From contig NZ_WXTX01000009.1 of NCBI RefSeq assembly GCF_009848685.1, positions 150,020 through 214,019 on the forward strand: a stretch of 64,000 nucleotides of DNA, read 5' to 3'. This stretch comes from Andreprevotia sp. IGB-42 (GTDB lineage Bacteria > Pseudomonadota > Gammaproteobacteria > Burkholderiales > Chitinibacteraceae). Both the position numbers and the translations under genes were made by a program. Under the pieces are notes generated by a model. It did not search any database and was not told the origin of the DNA. It saw nothing but the letters and a program-made list of their open reading frames with translations. This document shows, piece by piece, positions 35,302-42,931 of this stretch. How positions within the stretch are numbered: position 1 is the stretch's first letter; each line of letters opens with the position of its first letter.

Positions 35302-35708
35302 GCATGCCGGTGAGCGCTCAAACAGCGAATGCCAGGCTGGCGCGAGGCCTGTTTGCGGTGGCGGACTTCTGTGGCTGGCTGGGCTGCTTTCTGGGTGGCT
35401 TCGTGCTGGTGTGCGTGGTGCTGATCCTGCCGTTTTCCGCACCCGTCAAGGCCGCGCTGCCGGCCATGCATTTCGACCTGACCAGCATGCTCATCCGCAG
35501 CGGTGTTTGCCTGCTGGGGATGTTGCTGTGCTGGCTGATTACGCGGCGCAGCGCGATTGCCTGTGTGCTGTTGTGCACTGGTGTGCTCGTGCTGTTTCCA
35601 CTTTGGGTTGCGCTACCTGTGTGTACGGTATTGCTGCTGCCTTATGCGCTGGTGGTACTGACAATGCCATGTCCGCATGCAAGGGTGGCTGAATATGCCG
35701 CAGATTGA
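35298..35708 (+). CDS. Small membrane protein between GNAT and PPTase genes
   Basis: The 136 residues hold at least three membrane helices (LGGFVLVCVVLILPF, LIRSGVCLLGMLLCWLI, and a C-terminal LLCTGVLVLFPLWVALPVC stretch). It starts with the ATGA overlap from the GNAT gene and runs 14 bp into the phosphopantetheinyl-transferase gene, so the three form a coupled unit. The function is unknown. Confidence 0.65.
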   Translation: MSMPVSAQTANARLARGLFAVADFCGWLGCFLGGFVLVCVVLILPFSAPVKAALPAMHFDLTSMLIRSGVCLLGMLLCWLITRRSAIACVLLCTGVLVLFPLWVALPVCTVLLLPYALVVLTMPCPHARVAEYAAD

Positions 35709-36513
35709 AGCCGGCTCCATCCTGCCCGCGCTGACCTTGCTGGCGGTGCCCACGGCGCCGCCCGGTGTAAAGGTGTGGCAGTTGCCGCTGCCGGCATTGG
35801 GCGAACCCGACGATGCGCAGTGGGCGATGCTCACCCCGGATGAACACACGCGCTGCCTGCGCTACCGGCAGCGTGCCGACCAGTTGCGCTTTGCGCTGAC
35901 GCGGCTGGCATTGCGCCAGTTGCTGGCCGGGCGGCTGGGCGTAACGCCGCTGGCGGTGCCGCTGGTGGCCGGCCCGCATGGCAAGCCCATGCTGGGTGTA
36001 GAGGGGCTGGTCACCATCCGCCCGGGGGCGGACAACATGCCGGCGGCCAGCGATGCGGACAGCCTGATCGCTGCAGGCGCGGCATGGCCGTTTTTCAATG
36101 TCTCCCACGCGGGGGATTACGCGCTGATCGCACTATCCGATCATTGCCCGGTAGGGGTGGATATCGAGGCGCAGCGTGCGCTGGATCTTACCGAGCTGGT
36201 ACATGGCGTATTCAGCGCCGCCGAGCGTGCGCACTGCGCCAGTGGCAGTGATGCGGCCGCCTTCTATGCAATCTGGGCCGGCAAGGAAGCGGTGCTGAAG
36301 GCGTGGGGCGTGGGCATCGGTGATGATATGGATGCAATGTCCGCTTTGCCGCATGCAGAAGGCCACTATGTGCTGGCCGCCAGCGGGCAGGTGGGCGAGG
36401 TGGATTTTGCCGCCGCAGCACCAGCCACGCGGGCATGGGTGTTGCCGGTGCCCGCCGGGTATGCGGGGGCGCTGGCCTTGTGGGATCAGGCGGCAGATAC
36501 GGCCGGGGATTAG
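35695..36513 (+). CDS. 4'-phosphopantetheinyl transferase (Sfp/EntD type)
   Basis: The 272-residue protein carries the Sfp-type signatures FFNVSHAGDYALIAL, CPVGVDIEAQR (Mg2+-binding Asp) and FYAIWAGKEAVLKAWGVG (W-x-x-KEA-x-x-K). It transfers phosphopantetheine from CoA to carrier-protein serines. It is convergent with the entA gene. The aryl carrier domain of the neighbouring isochorismatase (Ser254) is its most likely target. The ATG at 35695 was chosen over 35677, and the gene overlaps the small membrane-protein gene by 14 bp. Confidence 0.9.
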   Translation: MPQIEAGSILPALTLLAVPTAPPGVKVWQLPLPALGEPDDAQWAMLTPDEHTRCLRYRQRADQLRFALTRLALRQLLAGRLGVTPLAVPLVAGPHGKPMLGVEGLVTIRPGADNMPAASDADSLIAAGAAWPFFNVSHAGDYALIALSDHCPVGVDIEAQRALDLTELVHGVFSAAERAHCASGSDAAAFYAIWAGKEAVLKAWGVGIGDDMDAMSALPHAEGHYVLAASGQVGEVDFAAAAPATRAWVLPVPAGYAGALALWDQAADTAGD

Positions 36514-36693
36514 CCTTTGAAGCCGGTTTACGACACCGGCGAGAGGTGGTTCAGCACGGTGAAGCGCAGATGCGGATCGCGCTGCTCGCCGATGTGATTG
36601 AAGCGGCATGCATCAATCCGGTACGAAACCCATTCCATGCCTGTCATGCCAACTGAATCAGGCCGCTTCGCTTCATGAATCAAACATCATCGC

Positions 36694-37470
36694 TCACGCA
36701 TCCAGCGTCGCACCACCATCTACGCGCAGGTCATGCATGGTGATGTGGCGGGCGCGGGGGGAGGCGAGAAAGCAGACGGCGTCTGCGATGTCTTCCGGGG
36801 TGGCGATGCGCCGTAGCGGGATGCCCAGGCGGTGGCTGGCGAGGGCGCCGTCGATGACGGCCTGTTCGCTTTCCGGGCCGGTCCAGAGCTGGCGCTGCAT
36901 GGCGGTGTAGGTGGAGCCGGGCGAGACCAGGTTGCAGCGGATGCCGTACTCGGCCAGTTCCAGTGCCAGGCAGCGGCCGAATTGTGCGGCGGCGGCCTTG
37001 GATGCGGCGTAGGCACCCATATTGATGCGCGGGGTGTTGGCTGCGTTGGAGCCAACGATGACGATGCTGCCGGCGCGGCGTGCCACCATGCGGCGTGCCA
37101 CGCTGCGGCAGACGCGCATGGTGCCGTGGCAGTTCACATCGAAGGTGGCTTCCCAGTCGGCGTCGTCCAGATCGAGGATGGATGACGGGCGCAGGATGCC
37201 GGCCACGTTGGCCAGTACGGCGATGGGGCCGAGTTCGGTTTCGATGCGGGCAATGGCGGCTTCCACGGCGGCACCATCGCGCACGTTCACCGTCAGCGCC
37301 AGTGCGCGGCCGCCGTTTGCGGTGATGCTGCCGACGGTATCGGCCGCGCTCGCAGCGTCCTGATCGAGCACCGCGACGTGTGCACCTTGTGCGGCGAGTG
37401 CCAGCGCGACGGCTGCGCCGATGCCGGTGCCGGCGCCGGTCACCACGGCGATCTGATTGTGAAATTCCAT
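36694..37470 (-). CDS. entA: 2,3-dihydro-2,3-dihydroxybenzoate dehydrogenase
   Basis: The 258-residue short-chain dehydrogenase has the NAD motif VVTGAGTGIGAA, the Asn-containing VLANVAGIL, Ser in VIVGSNAANTPR, and the catalytic YAASKAA. The segment RPSSILDLDDADWEATFDVN is like EntA/DhbA. The enzyme oxidises 2,3-dihydro-2,3-dihydroxybenzoate to 2,3-dihydroxybenzoate, the catechol building block. It is the last gene of the minus-strand ent cluster, but is separated from entB by 443 bp of repeat-rich DNA, so it may have its own promoter or be reached by read-through. Confidence 0.88.
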   Translation of the reverse strand: MEFHNQIAVVTGAGTGIGAAVALALAAQGAHVAVLDQDAASAADTVGSITANGGRALALTVNVRDGAAVEAAIARIETELGPIAVLANVAGILRPSSILDLDDADWEATFDVNCHGTMRVCRSVARRMVARRAGSIVIVGSNAANTPRINMGAYAASKAAAAQFGRCLALELAEYGIRCNLVSPGSTYTAMQRQLWTGPESEQAVIDGALASHRLGIPLRRIATPEDIADAVCFLASPRARHITMHDLRVDGGATLDA

Positions 37471-37913
37471 CGTGTTATCCAGGTGAGAGGGGAAAGATCC
37501 GTTTGCAATGGCTGGTTGTGCTGGCCGTGCCCGGTGCTGGCTGAATGTGCGGCCGACGCCAGCCAGCACGCATCTACTGATGCTGCCGTGGGCAGGCAAG
37601 AACCACACACCTGCAAGACCGCTTGCCCGGCATGCCACCCCGTCCAGCTGCACTGCTGCAGTGCCGATGCGGCGTGGCTGGCACTGCTGACCAGACCTGT
37701 GCAACGGTGCCGCGCCAGCGATGAGGTGCGGGCCGTGCAAAGGGGTGCCATCGCGGTGCGGTGGTCGAGGTGCGGCCCGCGAGGTATGGCTGGCGAGGTG
37801 CGGCCGGCGAGGTGCAGAACACAAGCTGCCACCGCCAAGCCCGGCCGGTCCGCCGCATCATCGGCGCCTGCGCGCTGGCAAACTCGCCGCACACCAGCCT
37901 GCAATCGCCGTGC
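37471..37913. other. Unusually long gap inside the ent cluster
   Basis: No gene could be supported in the 443 bp between entB and entA. It is GC-rich and includes four 14-bp imperfect tandem repeats (37767-37822), which are listed separately. Operons of this type usually have overlapping or closely spaced genes here, so an insertion or a lost gene is possible. Confidence 0.55.
37767..37822. repeat. Four imperfect 14-bp tandem repeats
   Basis: Units GAGGTGCGGCCCGC, GAGGTATGGCTGGC, GAGGTGCGGCCGGC and GAGGTGCAGAACAC start at 37767, 37781, 37795 and 37809. They begin alike (GAGGT) and diverge at the end. Confidence 0.8.
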
Positions 37914-38798
37914 TCAGCGTGCCTGCGCGCTCAGCAGTGCCCACCATTGCGCCAGCGTGGGTTGCTCGGCCAGCGCGACGAATTCCAGCGTCACGCCGGC
38001 ACGTTGCCAGCGCTCGGCCAGGCTCATCAGCCGGATCGAATCCAGGCCGTAGTCCAGCAGGTTGTCATCCACATGCAAGTCGGACGCCGGTACCTGCAGC
38101 ACCTTGGCCACTTCGGTACGCAGCGCATCCAGGCTGGCGGGTATTTCGGCAGCGGCCGCTTTCGGTTGCAGCGCGCTCACCACGCCGGCAGTGGGCAGCA
38201 CCACGCCGCAGCGGCGCGATACATAGCTCAGTGCCATGGCGTGTTCTTCGGCAGAGAAATCGGCGACCGCATCACCCACCAGGAAGGGCTGGATGTCGTT
38301 CATGAAGGCTTCGGCCACTGTCATCATCACGCCGATGTGCGCGTAGATGCCGCAGACGATCAACTGGTCACGGCCTTGCGTTTGCAGCCGGTGCAGCAAG
38401 TCACTTTTGGCAAAAGCGCTGTAGCGCCACTTGTCGAGCACGGTATCGCTGCTGCGCGGCGCCAGCGGGGCGACGATGGGGTACAGCTCGGGCTTGGCGG
38501 TGATGCCCGGGCCCCACCAGTCGTTCAGCAGGCCACGGTGCGCGGGCGGCTGATCTACCGGTTGCGCGGTGTACACCACCGGCACGCCGGCGGCATCGCA
38601 CGCGTCGCGCAGTTGGCGGATGTGTGCGATCAGCGTGGGCACCGGCGCGGCGCTGGCATCGTAGAAATCCAGGAAGTATTGCTGCATGTCGTGGATCAGC
38701 AGCACGGCACGCTTCGGGTCTGGCAGCCAGTCCACGCGGTTGGATGGCAGCGCGGCGGCTTCCGGCATCGGGTAGGTGGCAATACGGGGAATGGTCAT
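37914..38798 (-). CDS. entB: Isochorismatase with C-terminal aryl carrier domain
   Basis: The 294-residue bifunctional protein has an isochorismatase domain: VLLIHDMQQYFLDFY with the catalytic Asp, TVLDKWRYSAFAKSDL, and the GIYAHIGVMMTVAEAFMND signature. The C-terminal carrier domain (about 225-294) ends with DNLLDYGLDSIRLMSL, in which Ser254 accepts phosphopantetheine. It hydrolyses isochorismate to 2,3-dihydro-2,3-dihydroxybenzoate and later carries the aryl group. It lies 98 bp downstream of entE. Confidence 0.93.
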   Translation of the reverse strand: MTIPRIATYPMPEAAALPSNRVDWLPDPKRAVLLIHDMQQYFLDFYDASAAPVPTLIAHIRQLRDACDAAGVPVVYTAQPVDQPPAHRGLLNDWWGPGITAKPELYPIVAPLAPRSSDTVLDKWRYSAFAKSDLLHRLQTQGRDQLIVCGIYAHIGVMMTVAEAFMNDIQPFLVGDAVADFSAEEHAMALSYVSRRCGVVLPTAGVVSALQPKAAAAEIPASLDALRTEVAKVLQVPASDLHVDDNLLDYGLDSIRLMSLAERWQRAGVTLEFVALAEQPTLAQWWALLSAQAR

Positions 38799-38896
38799 GC
38801 GGTTGCGTCTCTGATGGATGGAGAGGAATGGGACTGGGGTCGGGATACCGGGAGCGGCTGGGCCGGCCCGGCACATGCGTACCGGGCCATCAACGG

Positions 38897-40537
38897 CTAC
38901 TGGGCGGCTTCCGCCAGTTGCTGGCTGATGTGTTCGCGCAGTGCGCGCTTGTTCACCTTGCCCACGCCGGTTTTGGGAAAGCGGTCGACAAACACGATCC
39001 GGTCCGGAATCTTGAACTGGGCGATGCCGCGTTCACGCAAGAAGCCGTTGAGCTGCGCCGGGCGGATGGCCTGGTTGCCGGGTTCGCCCCGCAGGATGAT
39101 GAAGGCGCAGGTCTTCTCGCCCAGATAGGCATCGGGCATCGCCACCACGGCGGCGTCGTGCACCGCCGGGTGGGCCAGCAGGTAGTTCTCGATTTCCTCG
39201 GCGGCCACTTTCTCGCCGCCGCGGTTGATCTGGTCCTTGGCGCGGCCGTCCACGATCAGGTGGCCGGAGGGCAGTTGCCGCACCAGGTCACCGGTGCGGT
39301 AGAAGCCGTCAGCGGTGAATGCACGCGCATTGTGCTCGGGCGCCAGGTAGTAGCCGCGTATCGTGTACGGGCCACGTGTCAGCAAATGGCCCAGCTCGCC
39401 GGGGGCAACCGGCTGGTCTTCGTCGTCCAGCACGCGTACTTCATCATCCGGCGAGATCGGCCGGCCTTGCGTGGTGGTGACGATCTCTTCGTTGTCGTCA
39501 TCGCGGGTGTAATTCACCAGGCCCTCGGCCATGCCGAATACCTGCTGCAGCCGGCAGCCCAGCTCGGCCTGCACGCGGCTGGCTGCTTCTGCAGCAAACT
39601 TGGCGCCCCCTACCTGCAGCATGCGCAGGCTGGACAGATCATGCTGGCGTGCCGCGGCGGCATCCAGCCAGATCATGGCCAGCGGCGGCACCAGGGAGGT
39701 GACGGTGACGCGCTCGGCCGTCACCAGCGGGAAGCTCACCGCCGGGTTGGGTTGCGGCGCCAGCACCACCTTGCCGCCGGCGTACAGCACGCCCAGGCTG
39801 CCCGGCGAGCTGAGCGGAAAATTGTGGGCCACCGGCAATGCGCACAGGTACACAGTAGCGGCATCCAGCCCGCAGATCTCGGCACTGGCGCGCACGCTGT
39901 ACAGGTAATCGTCGTGCGTGCGCGGGATCAGTTTGGATAAACCGGTACTGCCGCCGCTGAGCTGCAAGAACGCCACATCGCCCGCAGCCGGGCCGGCGAT
40001 TTCGCACGGCGTGTCATACAGGCTGTCCAGCGCGGTGAACTCGGCGGCGTCGCCGGCCACGATCACCTGCAGCGGCTGGCTGCCTGCCGCCAGCACCTGG
40101 CGCGCCAGTTCGCGGTAATCGAAGCCCTGGTCGGTATCGGCAATGATGTAGGCGCGCGCTTCGGCAAATGCGCAGAAGTGGCCGATCTCGGTGCGGCGGT
40201 GTGCGGGCAACGCAAACACCGGCAGTGCACCGATGCGGAACAGTGCAAAGCACACGGCAAAGAATTCGGCGATATTGGGCAACTGCACCACCACGCGGTC
40301 TTGCGCACGCAGGCCGATGCGGGTGAAGCCGGCGGCCAGCTGGTTGGCACGCCGGTTCAGCTCGGCGTAGGTCCAGCGGCGCTGGCCGCAGACGATGGCT
40401 TCGCGCTGCGGGTGTTCATCCGCCCGCTGTTGCAGCAGCGCGCCAAAGGTCTGGCCGGTCCAGTAGCCGCTGGCGCGGTAGCGGGCGGCAAATTCCGCTG
40501 GCCACGGCGTAAAGCCGGGCAATGGCGTGGTGCTCAC
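38897..40537 (-). CDS. entE: 2,3-dihydroxybenzoate-AMP ligase
   Basis: The 546-residue adenylation enzyme has the core motif [18 protein letters not shown] (A3), the EntE/DhbE-like substrate segment [29 protein letters not shown] (A7), and [11 protein letters not shown] with the C-terminal lysine (A10). It activates 2,3-dihydroxybenzoate with ATP and loads it on the aryl carrier of EntB. The start overlaps the entC stop by four bases, so translation is coupled. Confidence 0.94.
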   Translation of the reverse strand: MSTTPLPGFTPWPAEFAARYRASGYWTGQTFGALLQQRADEHPQREAIVCGQRRWTYAELNRRANQLAAGFTRIGLRAQDRVVVQLPNIAEFFAVCFALFRIGALPVFALPAHRRTEIGHFCAFAEARAYIIADTDQGFDYRELARQVLAAGSQPLQVIVAGDAAEFTALDSLYDTPCEIAGPAAGDVAFLQLSGGSTGLSKLIPRTHDDYLYSVRASAEICGLDAATVYLCALPVAHNFPLSSPGSLGVLYAGGKVVLAPQPNPAVSFPLVTAERVTVTSLVPPLAMIWLDAAAARQHDLSSLRMLQVGGAKFAAEAASRVQAELGCRLQQVFGMAEGLVNYTRDDDNEEIVTTTQGRPISPDDEVRVLDDEDQPVAPGELGHLLTRGPYTIRGYYLAPEHNARAFTADGFYRTGDLVRQLPSGHLIVDGRAKDQINRGGEKVAAEEIENYLLAHPAVHDAAVVAMPDAYLGEKTCAFIILRGEPGNQAIRPAQLNGFLRERGIAQFKIPDRIVFVDRFPKTGVGKVNKRALREHISQQLAEAAQ

Positions 40538-41814
40538 GACTGGCCCTCCAGGATGGCTTCAAGTTGTGCTTCCAGCTGCATCGCACCCAGCATGGTACGC
40601 AGCTTGGCGCTGGTTTCGCGCAGCTCCAGCACCGGCTCTGAGCCCGCCACGATGCCGGCACCGGCATACAGCGTGGCCGATTGCTCGCCCACTTCGGCGC
40701 AGCGGATGGTTACTGCCCATTCGCCATCGCCATCGGCATTGCACCAGCCGGTCAGGCCGGTGAAGAAACGGCGGTCGAACCCTTCCACCTGCTGGATGAA
40801 TTCACGCGCGTCCGCAGTGGGGTGGCCGCATACCGCCGGCGTGGGGTGCAGCGCCAGTGCCAGTTCCAGCGCGGTGGTGGCCGGGTCGGCCAGCTCGCCA
40901 TACACCTCGGTGGAAAGGTGCCACATGGTGGGCGTGGCCAGCAGCACCGGCTGGGCCGGCACGTGCAAAGTGCTGCAGAACGGGCGCAGCGCAGCGCCGA
41001 CGGCATCCACCACCAGCGCGTGTTCGTATTTGTCCTTGGCCGATTGCAACAGGCCTTCGGCGCGGCGGCGGTCTTCCGCCGGATCGGCACTGCGCGGAAT
41101 CGAACCTGCCAGCGGGTTGGAAACCACCCGCGTGCCCTGGCGCGTCAGCAGCAGCTCGGGGCTGGCGCCCACCAGCGTGCGCGGCTGTTCTTCACCCAGC
41201 GAAATGGCAAAGGTATAGCCACGCGGGTTGCGGCTGGCCAGCCGTTGCAGCAAGGCCGGTACATCGATGCCGGCCTCGACGGTGAGCGAGCGCGACAGCA
41301 CCACTTTATCCAGCGCGGTATCACGCATGCGCAGCAGCGCACTGCTCACGTTGTCCTGATAGCCCTGCGGGCACGGCTGCATCTGCACGCGGCCGGGCTT
41401 GCGCAGGTTGCTGGGTTGCTCGGCCGGCACGGCATAGGCAACGGTGCGGGCCACGGCTGCGGCACTCACGCCGCTGCCCAGCTCGCAATGCGCCGGGATG
41501 AACAGCCGGGCCGGTGCATCCAGCTGGAAGGGAATCGCCCCCAGTAGCACGGGTGCCGGCTGGCCAGGCTGACGTTGCGCGTTGAGCAGCATGGTGGCAT
41601 TGGCAGCCAGTTCGCTGGCGGGGCAGGGCGGCAATACTGCGGCTATGCCTTCGCCCAGCACGGTCTGGCGTGGCGAAGAGAACAGGCTGGCGCCGGTGTG
41701 GTAGCGGGCGAGCAGCTCTGTTGCGGAAGGCAGCGCCTTCAAACCGGTTTCGGCGGGAAGGGCGTTGGCGGTAGCGGGCAGCGCTGCTGGGGAATCGTGG
41801 AGGATGTCGTTCAT
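40534..41814 (-). CDS. entC: Isochorismate synthase
   Basis: The 426-residue chorismate-binding enzyme shows the family landmarks [84 protein letters not shown] and [12 protein letters not shown]. It converts chorismate to isochorismate, the first step to 2,3-dihydroxybenzoate. AAGGAAG is eight bases upstream of the ATG. The Fur-box-like palindrome about 150 bp upstream would make the whole cluster iron-repressed. Confidence 0.93.
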   Translation of the reverse strand: MNDILHDSPAALPATANALPAETGLKALPSATELLARYHTGASLFSSPRQTVLGEGIAAVLPPCPASELAANATMLLNAQRQPGQPAPVLLGAIPFQLDAPARLFIPAHCELGSGVSAAAVARTVAYAVPAEQPSNLRKPGRVQMQPCPQGYQDNVSSALLRMRDTALDKVVLSRSLTVEAGIDVPALLQRLASRNPRGYTFAISLGEEQPRTLVGASPELLLTRQGTRVVSNPLAGSIPRSADPAEDRRRAEGLLQSAKDKYEHALVVDAVGAALRPFCSTLHVPAQPVLLATPTMWHLSTEVYGELADPATTALELALALHPTPAVCGHPTADAREFIQQVEGFDRRFFTGLTGWCNADGDGEWAVTIRCAEVGEQSATLYAGAGIVAGSEPVLELRETSAKLRTMLGAMQLEAQLEAILEGQS

Positions 41815-42277
41815 GGTGTGAGCTTCCTTGCGGCGCACACCATGCAGCGGGGCATGATATGCGGGACTAAAGGATGGCCTGGCTGAAGACAGAATGGCTT
41901 GGCCCCCGGGGGCCGGCAGATGCCGGCATTGCCATGGCAAGAGCGAATCTTGCTGATATGCAAATGAGATTGACTCTCATTATCTTTGGATGCATGATGA
42001 ATGGCAAGCGTTTCTTTCTTTTTTCATATGAAACAAAATGTTTATATGTAAGAAAATTCTTTCAAATCTGTACGCATGCTTGCGGGTCACGTTTTTGGTG
42101 TGATGCAGCATGCTGGTGTGGTCAGGCACGGCCGGCTGCGCGCGTTCTGCACGCCATAGCGCCTTGATCAGCGCCACGTTCACGTGATCAGATACCAGCC
42201 TGAATGGTTTGCCGTCCGCCACCGCGGGCAGCGCGCAAACCACACGACATCCGTTCCACCAACTTCCCGGGCTGCCC
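41815..42277. other. Divergent intergenic region between entC and heme oxygenase genes
   Basis: The 463 bp carry the Fur-box-like palindrome (41962-41984) and a second perfect palindrome, TTTCATATGAAA (42022-42033), in a clearly AT-rich stretch (41950-42075). Promoters for both divergent genes must lie here. No gene is supported. Confidence 0.55.
41962..41984. promoter_or_regulatory. Fur-box-like operator upstream of entC
   Basis: The inverted repeat ATGAGA-TTGAC-TCTCAT sits at 41964-41980, flanked by A and TATC. This is close to the GATAATGATAATCATTATC Fur consensus in arm content (ATGAGA/TCTCAT, CATTATC). It lies about 150 bp before entC and about 300 bp before the heme oxygenase start, so Fur could control both. 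Confidence 0.6.
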
Positions 42278-42841
42278 ATGTCTTTGCGCTTGTCACTTCG
42301 TTCTGCCACCGCAGCGCTGCACGCCGAGCTCGATGACCTGCTCAGCAGCGATGCCTTTGCCGGTGTCGCGCAATACCGGCGTTTTCTGGCGGCGCAAGCG
42401 GCGGCGCTGGTGCCGCTGGAAGCCGCGCTGGAAGCAGCCGGCATCGACACCCTGTTGCCGGATTGGCCCGCGCGCTGCCGCCGCTTCGTGCTGCAGGCCG
42501 ATCTGGCGCAACTGGGTGAGGTGCCGGGGGCGCCAGATGCGCCACCGCAGATTGCCGCAGATGCCAGCCGCTGGGGTTACGCTTATGTGCTGGAAGGATC
42601 GCGGCTGGGCGCGCGTTTGTTGTCGCGCCAGCTGGAGGCCAGTGGCAACCCGGCGTTGCAGGCCGCCGGCAGCTTTTTGCAGCACGGTAGCGGGCAGCCG
42701 TTCTGGCAGACCTTCCTGACCGGGCTGGAACAGGTGGATGAAGCGGATGCACCTTTGGTGCATGCCGGCGCACAGCACGCGTTTGCGCTATTCATCGCAG
42801 CTGCCCGCCACAGCCAGGCGGTGCAGGGCCAGACTGCCTGA
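42278..42841 (+). CDS. Biliverdin-forming heme oxygenase (BphO-like)
   Basis: The 187-residue protein has a heme-oxygenase fold. SATAALHAELDDLLSSD gives the proximal histidine near residue 15. WGYAYVLEGSRLGARLLSRQ matches the GxxYVLEGSxLGxR motif of bacteriophytochrome-associated heme oxygenases. The enzyme opens heme to biliverdin, releasing iron and CO. It is convergent with the phytochrome operon and divergent from entC, so it could supply both iron and the phytochrome chromophore. The shorter ATG start at 42278 is favoured because the domain begins directly after it. Confidence 0.83.
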   Translation: MSLRLSLRSATAALHAELDDLLSSDAFAGVAQYRRFLAAQAAALVPLEAALEAAGIDTLLPDWPARCRRFVLQADLAQLGEVPGAPDAPPQIAADASRWGYAYVLEGSRLGARLLSRQLEASGNPALQAAGSFLQHGSGQPFWQTFLTGLEQVDEADAPLVHAGAQHAFALFIAAARHSQAVQGQTA

Positions 42842-42931
42842 TCCGGTTCCACGGATCCGCTGCAACTGATTGGCACATGCCGGGTCAGATCAGGGCAAGC
42901 CGGATCAGGGCTGGGGGCAGTGCGCGGCGTG

